Notes under the pieces: generated by a model
What the model was told of the DNA's origin: nothing
The model's database searches: none
What the model saw: the letters and a program-made list of their open reading frames with translations, nothing else
Shown here: piece after piece, positions 22,750-35,092 of the stretch
How the letters are laid out: every line of letters begins with the position of its first letter
Position numbering within the stretch: the stretch's first letter is position 1
Position numbers and translations under genes: made by a program
Source: CAZHBA01 sp964530225
Lineage (GTDB): Bacteria; Pseudomonadota; Alphaproteobacteria; UBA6615
Reading direction: 5' to 3'
Assembly: GCA_964530225.1 (NCBI GenBank)
Contig: CAZHBA010000066.1
Coordinates: 1-64,000, forward strand
DNA length: 64,000 nt

Positions 22750-24648
22750 ATGGATCAACTTCTTACAGGATTACGCGCAGTAGCAGAGCCGACTCGGTTG
22801 CGAATTCTCACCTTGTGTTTGTGCGGCGAGCTTACCGCTAGCGAGCTCACCCGTATTCTCGGCCAAAGCCAGCCGCGGGTCTCGCGCCATTTGAAATTGC
22901 TGTGCGAAGCGGGTCTGCTGGACCGGGTGCAAGAAGGCACTTGGGCGTTTTTCCACATCCCCCCAACGGGGCGCGGTGCTGAGTTGGTGCGCACCTTGGT
23001 TGACCAAGTTTCCCAAGACGACACCACCGTCGCGCGCGATTTGCAGTGGCTTGAAGTGATCAAAGAGGAGCGCGCCGAACGGGCCAACAGTTACTTCAGC
23101 AAAAACGCGGAGAGTTGGAACCGTATTCGCGCCCTTCATGTCGACGAGGCCGAAGTCGAGCAGGCGCTTGTCGAAATGCTACCATCGAAACGCGCGAAAC
23201 GGTTACTTGATATTGGCACTGGCACCGGCCGTATTTTGCAACTTCTCGAAGGCCATGCCAAACACGGTCTGGGTATTGATTCCTCCCGCGAAATGCTGGC
23301 GGTTGCTCGCGCAAATCTGGCTGACCTCCGTTACGCCCACTACACATTACGACAGGCGGACATGTATCAACTGCCGGTGTCCGAAGAATCCTTCGACCTG
23401 ATTGTGCTCCATATGGTTCTGCATTTCTCGGACCGGCCTGCCGAGGTGATTGCCGAGGCGGCGCGTGCGTTGGCCTCTGGCGGCCATTTTTTGATCGTCG
23501 ACTTTGCACCCCATTCGATGGAGGAACTGCGTGACGAGCACGCTCATCGCCGCCTCGGGTTCGCCCGCGATGAAGTCGAGTCATGGTGCCGCGACAATGA
23601 TCTCGACGTCACCGAAGTGCGTGATCTGGAGGGTGATCCGCTGACCGTTTCCATATGGAAATCTCGCCGGCCCGCCGCGGTCGTCCGGTCACGGCAACCT
23701 TCTGCTGCACAAGACGCGGCACAGGGAACGGAACGGACAATGGCGCATCCCTCTCAACATATATCGGACAATATTTCGGTGAGCTTCGAGTTCTTTCCGC
23801 CGAAAACCGCCGAAGCCGAGAGCGCGTTGTGGGATACGGTTTGCCGTCTGGCGCCGCTGCAACCAGCATTCGTGTCGGTTACCTACGGTGCCGGTGGAAC
23901 GACGCGCGAGCATACCCACGCCACAGTCACGCGGATTGCGCGCGAGACGGCACTCACGCCAGCCGCGCATCTCACATGCGTAGACGCGACACGAGGCGAG
24001 GTCGACGATATTGCCCGCCAGTATTGGGATACTGGGATCCGACATCTGGTAGCGCTGCGCGGCGATCCGCCGGACGGCGCTGGCAGTTACAGTCCAGCAA
24101 CGGGCGGCTATGCGTATGCCAGCGACCTTGTGGCCGGTTTGTGCAAGGTGGCCGATTTCGAGATTTCGGTCGCAGCTTATCCGGAGGTACATCCCGATGC
24201 GCCGAGCCCAACTTTCGACTTCGACAACCTGAAACGTAAAATCGATGCCGGCGCGAGCCGCGCCATCACCCAATTCTTTTTTGATAACTCGGCGTATCTG
24301 CGGTTCCGCGATGCCGTTGCCGCGGCCGGCATCGACGCGCCGCTGGTTCCCGGCATCATGCCGGTCACGAATTTTAGCGGCATCCTCCGGTTTGCTGAGC
24401 GATGCGGTGCATCTATTCCAGCCAGGCTGGCGGACGCCTTCGCCGGCCTTGACGATGATGCTGACGGGCGCCGGCGCATCGCCGAAGAAATCGCCTGTGA
24501 TCAATGCCTCGATCTCGCCGAGCACGGCGTGTGCGAGTTTCATTTTTACACCTTGAATCGCGCTGAATTGACAGCGGCTATTTGTCAGCGATTAGGAGTT
24601 GTAACGACGGAAGCGCCGTTGAGTAAGAAATTGGAGGCGGCTCGATGA
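22750..24648 (+). CDS. metF: ArsR regulator - methyltransferase - methylenetetrahydrofolate reductase (MetF) in one reading frame
   Basis: An uninterrupted frame of 632 residues with three modules. Residues 1-75 are a winged helix of the ArsR family (AEPTRLRILTLC, ELTASELTRILGQSQPRVSRHLKLL). Residues about 110-310 are a class I SAM methyltransferase (LLDIGTGTGRILQLL at 152-166, then GIDSSREMLAVAR and FDLIVLHMVLHF). A linker rich in Arg, Ala and Gln follows. Residues 331-632 are a complete MetF (SFEFFPPKT, TYGAGGTTREHT, HLTCVDATR, LRGDPPDG, FYTLNR). MetF makes 5-methyl-THF for methionine synthase, encoded immediately downstream. No stop separates the parts. An internal ATG at 23740 behind GGA-rich sequence could give free MetF as well. 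The stop overlaps the next ATG by 4 nt. Confidence 0.88.
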   Translation: MDQLLTGLRAVAEPTRLRILTLCLCGELTASELTRILGQSQPRVSRHLKLLCEAGLLDRVQEGTWAFFHIPPTGRGAELVRTLVDQVSQDDTTVARDLQWLEVIKEERAERANSYFSKNAESWNRIRALHVDEAEVEQALVEMLPSKRAKRLLDIGTGTGRILQLLEGHAKHGLGIDSSREMLAVARANLADLRYAHYTLRQADMYQLPVSEESFDLIVLHMVLHFSDRPAEVIAEAARALASGGHFLIVDFAPHSMEELRDEHAHRRLGFARDEVESWCRDNDLDVTEVRDLEGDPLTVSIWKSRRPAAVVRSRQPSAAQDAAQGTERTMAHPSQHISDNISVSFEFFPPKTAEAESALWDTVCRLAPLQPAFVSVTYGAGGTTREHTHATVTRIARETALTPAAHLTCVDATRGEVDDIARQYWDTGIRHLVALRGDPPDGAGSYSPATGGYAYASDLVAGLCKVADFEISVAAYPEVHPDAPSPTFDFDNLKRKIDAGASRAITQFFFDNSAYLRFRDAVAAAGIDAPLVPGIMPVTNFSGILRFAERCGASIPARLADAFAGLDDDADGRRRIAEEIACDQCLDLAEHGVCEFHFYTLNRAELTAAICQRLGVVTTEAPLSKKLEAAR

Positions 24649-25705
24649 CACGCGAGGAACGATTTGCCGCGCTTGCCACCGAAGTGAAAGATCGCATCCT
24701 GGTTTTGGACGGCGCCATGGGCACCGAGGTTCAGGCCCTGAACCTCAGCGAAGCCGAGGTTCGCGGCGATCGCTTTGCCGATCACGGTCAAGATCTCAAG
24801 GGGAACCACGATATTTTGAACCTCACGGCGCCCGAACTCATTCAGAAAATCCATGAGAGTTACTTCGGTGCTGGCGCCGATATTGTTGCGACCAACACGT
24901 TCAATTCGTCGGTCATATCGCAAGCTGATTACGGTACCCAGGATTACGTCTACGAAATAAACTGGGCTGGTGCGCAACTGGCCCGCGCTTCCGCCGAAGC
25001 GACAATGGCGGCCGAGGCTGGCAGGCGATGCTGGGTCGCCGGCGCCATCGGGCCAACCAATAAAACCGCTTCCATATCTCCCGATGTCGAAGATCCGGGT
25101 TTTCGGGCGGTTACGTTTGACGAACTTAAAGACGCCTACAAAGAGGCCGCGCGCGGCTTGATCGACTGCGAGGTTGATCTACTTTTGATCGAAACCATAT
25201 TCGATACGCTCAACGCTAAGGCCTGCCTTTTCGGCATTGACGAATTGTTTTCAGAATACAATTATACCGTTCCAGTTATGGTTTCAGGAACGATCACAGA
25301 CCTCTCCGGCCGAACCCTAACAGGGCAGACCCCAGAGGCTTTCTGGCATTCTCTGCGCCATGCCGAACCGTTCTCGGTCGGGCTAAACTGTTCGTTGGGC
25401 GCACGTGAAATGAGATCATATTTGGCAGAGATTGCCCGGGTTGCCGACACGCTGGTCTGCGCCTACCCCAATGCTGGGCTGCCCAATGAATTTGGCCAAT
25501 ACGACGAAGGGCCTGATGGCACTGCCGAACATGTTTTCGAATGGGCGGACAGTGGCCTGGTTAATATCGTCGGCGGCTGTTGCGGCACCACGCCGGCCCA
25601 TATCCGCGCGATCAAGGAAAGGGTAGCAAATGTCGTACCCCGTCAGATCCCCGAGGCCGAAGCGGCGATGCGTTTGTCAGGGCTGGAGGCGTTTTCGATA
25701 CGGAC

Positions 25706-25709
<4 letters not shown>
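24645..25709 (+). CDS. Methionine synthase, homocysteine-binding module (split MetH, part 1)
   Basis: Protein of 354 residues corresponding to the N-terminal homocysteine-binding barrel of cobalamin-dependent methionine synthase. It opens with ILVLDGAMGTEVQALNL. The zinc-binding cysteines that activate homocysteine are visible in GLNCSLGA and in the C-terminal GGCCGTTPAHI. The pterin, cobalamin and reactivation modules are in the next gene, whose ATG overlaps this stop (ATGA, 25706-25709), so the two chains are presumably made together and must associate. Its own ATG overlaps the stop of the MetF fusion gene in the same way. Confidence 0.92.
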
Positions 25710-28381
<2,672 letters not shown>

Positions 28382-28389
28382 TCTATGCA

Positions 28390-29550
28390 TCAAAGGGTCA
28401 GCCCCGGATCGCAACCGGTGGGTAGGTGCTTGGCCGCCCGGCTGTATTGTGCGGCCAACCAAGGGATGTATTTTTCCGCGTTAATCGCTAGCGATTTCAG
28501 CCATTCCGGTAGGAAAATTGTGGCGCCGTAAACCCGCGTCCATCGTTGTGTGTGCTCGGTCAGTGGACGTTCGCGGTATTCCCACAGCTCCAGCGCGTTG
28601 GCCAAATCCGGCGCTTCGCCGACGGCGGCTGCGAGCCCCAATCCGTTCATCATCGCATGACCTGCTCCTTGCCCGAGATAGGGTGGCATCGCGTGTGCGG
28701 CATCGCCGAGAATGGCAACGCGCCCCTCAGACCAACGTTTTAAGCGGATTGTCTGGAAGAGAACCCACCGGCATTCGTTCCAATCGGTGTCGCACGCGAC
28801 TCGTTCGAGTAGCGAGCCCATTGTTGGAAAAGACTGCTGCCATGCGCCAACATCGATCGGTGTTGCACGGGCGGCCGTGTCGCGTTCCATGCAAGTGAGG
28901 ATAACGTAAATTTCAGACTGCGAATTCGGGCAATAGAGAATACGCCGTTTGTTCGACCAGGCTTCGATCATCGCCGTTCCGTCGTGCTCGTCGGTGGCGA
29001 TGTCTTCGGGCAAGCGCGGGATGACCATTCGCACGCCGCCTTCGTTTTGCCAGACTTGGCTATCTATCAGACCCAACGACTCGCGGATGACCGAGTTGAT
29101 GCCGTCGGCGGCGACGATAAGATCGGCGTGGCGAGTTTCTCCACTACCGAGCACGATATCGCCGTCGGGGGTGGCGTCGATGACGGTCGATCCAGTGACA
29201 ATTTCGACGCCGCATTGCCGTGCCCGTTGGGCAAGCAGGGAGACGATATGGCGGCGGCTGATGCGGTAGCGACCGAGCCCGGTTTTAAGGCTTAAAACCA
29301 CACCGCCGGCGCCGTTTATCGAATCGCGCCGGTCGATCTCCATGCCGCCGGCGAGGATCTCATCGAGAATGCCCAAGGTGGCGAAGACGCGGGTCATGTT
29401 GTCCTGGATGGCAATGCCGTAGCCTTCGACATGCAGTGCCTGACGCCGCTCATGCACCCGTACGGTCCACCCCCGGTCTGCTAATCCGATCGCGGCGACG
29501 AGGCCGCCAAAGCCGGCGCCGGCGATTTCAGCGTGGCCAGATGGCGCCAT
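28390..29550 (-). CDS. FAD-dependent aromatic-ring-type monooxygenase
   Basis: Class A flavoprotein monooxygenase of 386 residues (PHBH/salicylate hydroxylase/UbiH superfamily). The N-terminal FAD motif is AGAGFGGLVAAIGLADRGW, with ADGINSVIRE as the DG motif in the middle and GDAAHAMPPYLGQGAGHAMMNG as the flavin-binding motif near the C-terminus. The substrate is not evident; the sequence looks nearer to salicylate hydroxylase-like enzymes than to the ubiquinone hydroxylases. It converges on metH and lies immediately downstream of a truncated protease gene on the same strand. Confidence 0.85.
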   Translation of the reverse strand: MAPSGHAEIAGAGFGGLVAAIGLADRGWTVRVHERRQALHVEGYGIAIQDNMTRVFATLGILDEILAGGMEIDRRDSINGAGGVVLSLKTGLGRYRISRRHIVSLLAQRARQCGVEIVTGSTVIDATPDGDIVLGSGETRHADLIVAADGINSVIRESLGLIDSQVWQNEGGVRMVIPRLPEDIATDEHDGTAMIEAWSNKRRILYCPNSQSEIYVILTCMERDTAARATPIDVGAWQQSFPTMGSLLERVACDTDWNECRWVLFQTIRLKRWSEGRVAILGDAAHAMPPYLGQGAGHAMMNGLGLAAAVGEAPDLANALELWEYRERPLTEHTQRWTRVYGATIFLPEWLKSLAINAEKYIPWLAAQYSRAAKHLPTGCDPGLTL

Positions 29551-29587
29551 GTTTCTCTCCGTAAACTGTTATCTTCGAGAGTTTCCA

Positions 29588-29908
29588 CTACGGCGAAACC
29601 CAATATCCAGCTTCCAGAATAAGATAGCCGATCGTCAGCACCAATCCATCGTCGGAAATGACGGCCCCGCTACCCTGGCGGCGGGTGCCAAGGGTGCTGG
29701 TGGTGCGGGCATTACCAGGAATTTGTGCGTCGATGCCGACGACAGCATCGAGCAATTTGGTCGAACTGGATCGGGATTGTGCGGTGACATGGCTGGATAT
29801 ACCGGCGGCCGTGATTGCAAATATGGTCGCCACTGCCAAGATTGTGCGCATGTTCGCACCGATACGTGCCGCTGTGCGTGGCATAACGGGCCAATGATCC
29901 ATTATCAT
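29588..29908 (-). pseudogene. Truncated S1C (HtrA-like) serine protease
   Basis: A reading frame of 106 residues with a good ribosome-binding site (AAGGGG) before ATG 29908. It has a signal peptide (MRTILAVATIFAITAAG, possibly starting at the internal Met), then LLDAVVGIDAQIP and GTRRQGSGAVISDDGLVLTIGYLILEA. That matches the start of a trypsin-like periplasmic protease up to the strand that normally leads to the catalytic histidine. It then diverges to GYWVSP and stops. The catalytic His, Asp and Ser are all absent, and the flavin monooxygenase starts 37 bases later. It looks like a gene cut by deletion; a secreted remnant peptide might still be made. Confidence 0.65.
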
Positions 29909-30031
29909 GTCCCCTTTTCGCTAGGGGGGTGAGTCCCACCAATATAAAGATTAGCACTGGAGTCGCCGTTCCGATACGCGATCAAGCGATTGTTTACACA
30001 CCCTACACATCGGCGACTCATGGCCTGGCAG

Positions 30032-30040
30032 TGATATAAT
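30032..30040 (+). promoter_or_regulatory. Extended -10 promoter of uvrD
   Basis: TGATATAAT is an extended -10 element (TGn-TATAAT) whose hexamer occupies 30035-30040. The uvrD ATG is at 30051, so a transcript starting at the usual distance would carry only a few bases of leader. No good -35 is seen, as is common for extended -10 promoters. Confidence 0.5.
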
Positions 30041-30050
30041 AAAGTTTCTG

Positions 30051-32336
30051 ATGACCGACCCGTTTCACATCGAAGACGAAGAGCCACAGCCGGTTTCGGC
30101 TGTTGCAGAGAGTGCTGATGCGCCTTATCTAATGCAACTCAACGAGGCTCAACGCGACGCGGTGGAGGCGCTCGATGGGCCGACCCTGGTGCTGGCAGGA
30201 GCGGGGACGGGAAAAACCCGCGTTTTGACCACTCGTCTTGCCCATTTGCTGCGGTTACGTCGGGTGCGGCCCTACGAGGTGCTGGCAGTCACCTTCACCA
30301 ACAAGGCAGCGCGTGAAATGCGCGAGCGGGTGGCCGATTTAGTTGGTGGCCCAGCCGAGGCGATCTGGCTCGGAACGTTCCACGCGCTCGGCGCGCGCAT
30401 GTTGCGCCGCCATGGCGAGTTGGTCAACCTGCAGAGTAATTTCACCATTCTCGACACCGATGATCAGGTCCGACTGTTAAAGCAGATTCTTGAAGCCAGC
30501 AACATCGACAGCAAGCGCTGGTCGGCGCGGGTGTTGATGGGCGTTATACAGCGCTGGAAAGACCGCGGGCTGACACCCGACAAGGTAACGGCCGCCGAAG
30601 CCGGCGATTTGGCCAATGGCCGGCTGGTTACTCTTTACGAAGAGTATCAAGAGCGTCTGCGCACGCTGAACGTCGCCGATTTCGGCGATCTGCTGCTCCA
30701 TTGCCTGACCATTTTCGCTGACCACACCGATGTGCTCGAGGAATATCAGCAGCGCTTTCGCTACATCCTGGTCGACGAATATCAGGACACCAATGTGGCG
30801 CAATATCTGTGGCTACGACTGCTCGCCCAGGGCCACCACAACATCGCCTGCGTCGGCGATGACGACCAGTCAATCTACGCCTGGCGCGGCGCCGAAGTGG
30901 GCAACATTCTGCGCTTCGAGAAGGACTTTCCTGGCGCCAATGTGGTGCGGCTAGAGCAAAACTACCGCTCGACCGCGCCAATTCTTGCCGCCGCATCCAG
31001 CCTCATATCTAATAACGAGGGTCGGCTTGGCAAAACCTTGTGGACTGCGGCCGAGGGCGGTGATCCGATTATCGTGCGCGGCCTGTGGGACGGCGAAGAA
31101 GAGGCGCGCTTCGTCTCCGATCACATCGAAGTTTTGCAACGGCGTAGTCGCGACGGCACGCCGATTAACTTGCAAGACATGGCGATTTTGGTACGCGCGG
31201 GCTTTCAAACCCGTGAGTTCGAGGAACGCTTTCTCACCCTCGGCATTCCCTACCGGGTGATCGGTGGTCCGCGTTTCTACGAACGCATGGAAATCCGCAA
31301 TGCCCTGGCGTATTTGCGCGTTGTCCATCAGCCCGACGACGATCTGGCGTTTGAGCGCATCGTCAACCGACCCAAGCGCGGTATCGGCAACGCTACCCTG
31401 CAAATCCTGCATGCGGTCGCGCGCGCCGACGGTATCAGCCTGTACCGGGCGTCCGCCAAAATCGTCACCACCGACGACCTGAAGCCGCGCACCCGCAGTT
31501 CGTTGGCTACTCTGATGACCGATTTCGCCCGCTGGCGGACGCTGGCCGGTGGTGGTCCCGACACTTTGCCGCATCCTGAATTGGCGGAAACGGTGCTCGA
31601 CGAGTGCGGCTACACCGAGATGTTGATGAACGATAAATCGCCGGAAGCGCCGGGGCGGTTAGAAAACTTGAAAGAGCTGATCACGGCGATGGAGGAATTC
31701 GAAAACCTCGCCGGCTTCCTCGAGCATGTCTCGCTAGTCGTGGAGAATACCGAAAACGCTGGCACCGACATGGTCAACATTATGACGCTGCACGGTGCCA
31801 AGGGCCTGGAATTTGATACGGTGTTCTTGCCGGGCTGGGAAGAGGGGCTGTTCCCCCACCAGCGTAACATGGGTGAAAACGGCACCGCCGGCTTGGAGGA
31901 GGAGCGGCGGCTGGCCTATGTCGGCCTGACCCGGGCCAAGCGGTCGGCGGTCGTCTCGTTCGCCGCCAACCGGCGCGTCCATGGCCAGTGGCAAAGCGCC
32001 ATCCCCTCGCGTTTCATAGACGAGCTACCGTCCGAGCACGTGTTGGTCGAAAGCGAGCCGGGGCTCTACGAAGGCGGCAGCGTCGTGGCGCAAAATAAAC
32101 TTAGCGGTTTCGCCCGCAACGGCGGCGGCAGCCGGTCTCGCTGCGCGATCGAATCGGAAGCCGCTCTGATCGAAGCCAAACCGGTCGGCTTTACGGTTGG
32201 CGAGCGCGTCTTTCACCAGAAATTCGGCTATGGCCGGGTCACCTCCATTGAACGTAATAAGCTGGCGATTGCCTTCGACAAGGCCGGTGATAAGAAGGTG
32301 CTCGACAGCTTTGTCGTCGCCGCCGACGCCGTGTGA
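30051..32336 (+). CDS. uvrD: ATP-dependent DNA helicase II (UvrD/PcrA)
   Basis: Superfamily 1A 3'-5' helicase of 761 residues acting in nucleotide-excision and mismatch repair. Motifs run in order: LNEAQRDAV (Q motif), GAGTGKT (Walker A), TFTNKAAREMRERV (Ia), VDEYQDTN (Walker B), VGDDDQSIYAWRGA (III), EQNYRST (IV), TLHGAKGLEFDTVFLPG (V) and YVGLTRAK (VI). The C-terminus (VGERVFHQKFGYGRV) is the Tudor-like domain that contacts RNA polymerase in UvrD/PcrA. Its stop overlaps the GTG start of prmA (GTGA). Confidence 0.95.
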   Translation: MTDPFHIEDEEPQPVSAVAESADAPYLMQLNEAQRDAVEALDGPTLVLAGAGTGKTRVLTTRLAHLLRLRRVRPYEVLAVTFTNKAAREMRERVADLVGGPAEAIWLGTFHALGARMLRRHGELVNLQSNFTILDTDDQVRLLKQILEASNIDSKRWSARVLMGVIQRWKDRGLTPDKVTAAEAGDLANGRLVTLYEEYQERLRTLNVADFGDLLLHCLTIFADHTDVLEEYQQRFRYILVDEYQDTNVAQYLWLRLLAQGHHNIACVGDDDQSIYAWRGAEVGNILRFEKDFPGANVVRLEQNYRSTAPILAAASSLISNNEGRLGKTLWTAAEGGDPIIVRGLWDGEEEARFVSDHIEVLQRRSRDGTPINLQDMAILVRAGFQTREFEERFLTLGIPYRVIGGPRFYERMEIRNALAYLRVVHQPDDDLAFERIVNRPKRGIGNATLQILHAVARADGISLYRASAKIVTTDDLKPRTRSSLATLMTDFARWRTLAGGGPDTLPHPELAETVLDECGYTEMLMNDKSPEAPGRLENLKELITAMEEFENLAGFLEHVSLVVENTENAGTDMVNIMTLHGAKGLEFDTVFLPGWEEGLFPHQRNMGENGTAGLEEERRLAYVGLTRAKRSAVVSFAANRRVHGQWQSAIPSRFIDELPSEHVLVESEPGLYEGGSVVAQNKLSGFARNGGGSRSRCAIESEAALIEAKPVGFTVGERVFHQKFGYGRVTSIERNKLAIAFDKAGDKKVLDSFVVAADAV

Positions 32337-33232
32337 CCGCGCCCGCCGCGTCGCCGAGTTGGAAGGTGGAGGTGGTCGTCCCGGTCGCCGCCGGCGACAC
32401 TATCGCTGACGTTCTTCAAAAACATGCTGGCGCGGTTAACCTGTTTCCAGCGCCTTGCGGTGGTTCAGTGCTAATCAGCGGTTACGCCGCCGCCGAACCC
32501 GATGAACCCACGTTGCGGCACGAAATCGAAACGGCTTCGCGCGCCGTCGGTATTGCCGCGCCGGCCGTCGATGTTGTGTGGCTGCCGGCAACCGATTGGG
32601 CGGCAGCCAACCGTGAAAGTTTTGCGCCCTTATGTGTTGGTGGTGTGTGGATACGCGATTCCTACCACGACGAACCGGCGCCGGCGGGCACCGTCACCCT
32701 TGTTGTTGACGCTGCCACGGCGTTTGGTACTGGCCACCATGGGACGACCCAGGGCTGTCTTACCGCGCTCGATCAGTTCGTCGGGAGACGGCGCCTGCTG
32801 CCATCAGGCCCCGTGCTCGATCTTGGTTGCGGCACCGGGATTTTGGGTATGGCTGCGGCCAAGCGTTTGCGCCGGCGGGTGCTGGCGAGCGATATCGATC
32901 CCGTTGCGGTGGCGATGGCGCGTTACAACGTCAAAGCGAACTGTCTGGGATCGTTGGTTCAGCCGATATGTAGCCGCGGCTACGCCGCCCATAGAATCCG
33001 CCAGGCTGGACCATATGCGTTGATCCTGTCTAACTTATTGGCGCGGCCAATAGCCCGCATGGCACCCGAGTGCGCCCGCCATCTGCGGCGTGGCGGTTAC
33101 GCTGTGTTGTCGGGGATTTTGACCTCCCAGGAGCGTCCGGTGATTGCCACCCACCGCCAGCAAGGTCTGATTCTAGCAGCACGCTACCGCATCGACGGCT
33201 GGTCGACCCTGGTTGTGCGGTGCAAGCCTTGA
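32333..33232 (+). CDS. prmA: Ribosomal protein L11 methyltransferase
   Basis: PrmA, 299 residues, trimethylates ribosomal protein L11. The SAM-binding motif is VLDLGCGTGILGMAAAK, preceded by VDAATAFGTGHHGTTQGCL, which is diagnostic for PrmA. NLLARPIARMAP takes the place of the usual NxLAxPLxxLAP motif. The N-terminal substrate-binding domain occupies about the first 100 residues. GTG 32333 overlaps the uvrD stop, so expression is coupled to uvrD; the aminopeptidase gene follows 35 bases downstream. Confidence 0.94.
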   Translation: MTAPAASPSWKVEVVVPVAAGDTIADVLQKHAGAVNLFPAPCGGSVLISGYAAAEPDEPTLRHEIETASRAVGIAAPAVDVVWLPATDWAAANRESFAPLCVGGVWIRDSYHDEPAPAGTVTLVVDAATAFGTGHHGTTQGCLTALDQFVGRRRLLPSGPVLDLGCGTGILGMAAAKRLRRRVLASDIDPVAVAMARYNVKANCLGSLVQPICSRGYAAHRIRQAGPYALILSNLLARPIARMAPECARHLRRGGYAVLSGILTSQERPVIATHRQQGLILAARYRIDGWSTLVVRCKP

Positions 33233-33267
33233 TTTTGCTCCGACAACCCGTCAATTAGCTTCCCAAG

Positions 33268-35079
33268 ATGGCGAAGCTAAAGAAATCGAGCAAAGATGCA
33301 GTCGGCCGGCTGGCGGCGCTACGCGCCCAGTTAAAGTTGGCGAAACTCGATGGTTTCATCGTTCCCTACGCCGACGAGCATCAGAACAAGTTTTTACCGC
33401 CACGCGCCGAGCGGCTGGCTTGGCTGACCGGCTTTACCGGCTCGGCGGGCTTGGCCGTTATCTTAGCCGATGAGGCGGCGGTTTTCGTCGATGGGCGCTA
33501 TACCTTGCAGGTACGCGCCCAAGTCGATGGCGATCTTTACAGCTACCATCACCTCATCGACGAGCCGGTTACCGGCTGGCTGGAGAAAAATCTCAGCAAG
33601 AGCATGCGGCTGGGCTACGACCCGTGGCTGCACAGCGTACGCGGTGTCGAGTGCACGCGCAAGGCCTGCGACAAGGCCGAGGCTGAATTCGTCGCCGTCG
33701 AGGCCAATCCGGTCGATGCGGTGTGGAGCGATCAGCCGCCGTCACCGCAAACCCCGATCGTCCCCCACGAATTGCGCTTCGCCGGCCGCGCCAGTACCGA
33801 AAAGCGCCAGGAACTGACGGAAAGGCTAACCGAAAACGATACCGAAGCGGTGGTTCTAACCCAACCGGATTCGATCGCCTGGCTGCTCAATGTACGCGGT
33901 AACGACGTGGATTACACGCCGTTGCCGTTGAGTTTCGCTATTTTGAACGCCGACACCACCGTCGACTGGTTTGTCGACCCGGCAAAAGTGTCCGACGATC
34001 TGACAGCCCATCTCGGTAACAGCGTAAGGTGCCACAAGCCGGACGCGCTGGGCAAGGCGCTCGATAAACTCGGCAAAGCTAAAAGCCGGGTGCAGGCGTG
34101 TCCCGATACGGCGGCGGCCTGGGTTTTCCACCGGCTGGCCGCGGCCAAGGCCGACATCCGCCGCGCTGGCGATCCCGTCACGCTACCCAAAGCGATCAAG
34201 AACGATACCGAACTTGACGGTACGCGCGCTGCCCACCGGCGCGATGGCGTGGCCCTGACGCGGTTTTTAGCCTGGCTGGCAGCAACGGCGCCGGACGGCG
34301 GTGTCACCGAGATTGGCGCGGTCGACAAGCTAGCTGAGATGCGCGGCGGCGGTGAACACTTCCGTCAGCTCAGCTTCGGCACCATCTCCGGTGCCGGCCC
34401 CAACGGCGCCATCGTGCATTACCGGGTGACGCCTGAGACCGACCGGCCGCTGGCCTCCGGCGAGCTCTATCTGGTCGATTCCGGTGCGCAATATCTTGAC
34501 GGCACCACCGACGTCACGCGTACCGTCGCCATTGGCACGCCGAGTGCAAAAATGTGCGACCGCTTTACCCGAGTCCTCAAAGGCCACATCGCTATTGCCA
34601 CGGCACAGTTTCCCGCTGGTACCACGGGCGCGCAGCTCGACACGTTGGCGCGGCAATTCCTCTGGCAGTCGGGCCTTGACTACGACCATGGCACCGGCCA
34701 TGGCGTGGGCAGTTATCTCGGCGTGCATGAAGGCCCGCAGCGCATCGCCAAGGCGGACACGGCGCAGGCATTGAAACCGGGCATGATTGTTTCTAACGAA
34801 CCCGGCTATTACAACGAAGGCGCTTACGGCATCCGCATCGAAAACCTGGTCGCCGTGACGGCGACCGATGCGATCGAAGACGCAGAGCGGGAGATGCTCA
34901 GCTTCGAGACTCTCACATTAGCACCTATCGACCGGGCCTGTATCGAAACGTCGCTGTTGAGCGAAGCGGAGCGCGCCTGGCTCAATGGCTACCATGCTCG
35001 CGTTATGGCCGAGATCGGTCCGCTGGTCGATGAAAATATCCGCGAGTGGCTCGCCGAAGCGACGCAACCACTCTCTTAG
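33268..35079 (+). CDS. Xaa-Pro aminopeptidase (aminopeptidase P, M24B)
   Basis: Cytosolic metallopeptidase of 603 residues, the long three-domain form. Two creatinase-like N-terminal domains (LTGFTGSAGLAVIL, VDGRYTLQVRAQV) precede the pita-bread catalytic domain. Dinuclear metal ligands are visible: Asp in LVDSGAQY and in GTTDVTRT, His in GTGHGVGSYLGVHEGP, and Glu in SNEPGYYNEGAYGIRIEN with the final Glu in the MLSFETLT strand. It removes N-terminal residues preceding proline. It is the last gene after uvrD-prmA and converges on ligA across a palindromic repeat. Confidence 0.93.
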   Translation: MAKLKKSSKDAVGRLAALRAQLKLAKLDGFIVPYADEHQNKFLPPRAERLAWLTGFTGSAGLAVILADEAAVFVDGRYTLQVRAQVDGDLYSYHHLIDEPVTGWLEKNLSKSMRLGYDPWLHSVRGVECTRKACDKAEAEFVAVEANPVDAVWSDQPPSPQTPIVPHELRFAGRASTEKRQELTERLTENDTEAVVLTQPDSIAWLLNVRGNDVDYTPLPLSFAILNADTTVDWFVDPAKVSDDLTAHLGNSVRCHKPDALGKALDKLGKAKSRVQACPDTAAAWVFHRLAAAKADIRRAGDPVTLPKAIKNDTELDGTRAAHRRDGVALTRFLAWLAATAPDGGVTEIGAVDKLAEMRGGGEHFRQLSFGTISGAGPNGAIVHYRVTPETDRPLASGELYLVDSGAQYLDGTTDVTRTVAIGTPSAKMCDRFTRVLKGHIAIATAQFPAGTTGAQLDTLARQFLWQSGLDYDHGTGHGVGSYLGVHEGPQRIAKADTAQALKPGMIVSNEPGYYNEGAYGIRIENLVAVTATDAIEDAEREMLSFETLTLAPIDRACIETSLLSEAERAWLNGYHARVMAEIGPLVDENIREWLAEATQPLS

Positions 35080-35092
35080 TCGAATCTCACCC

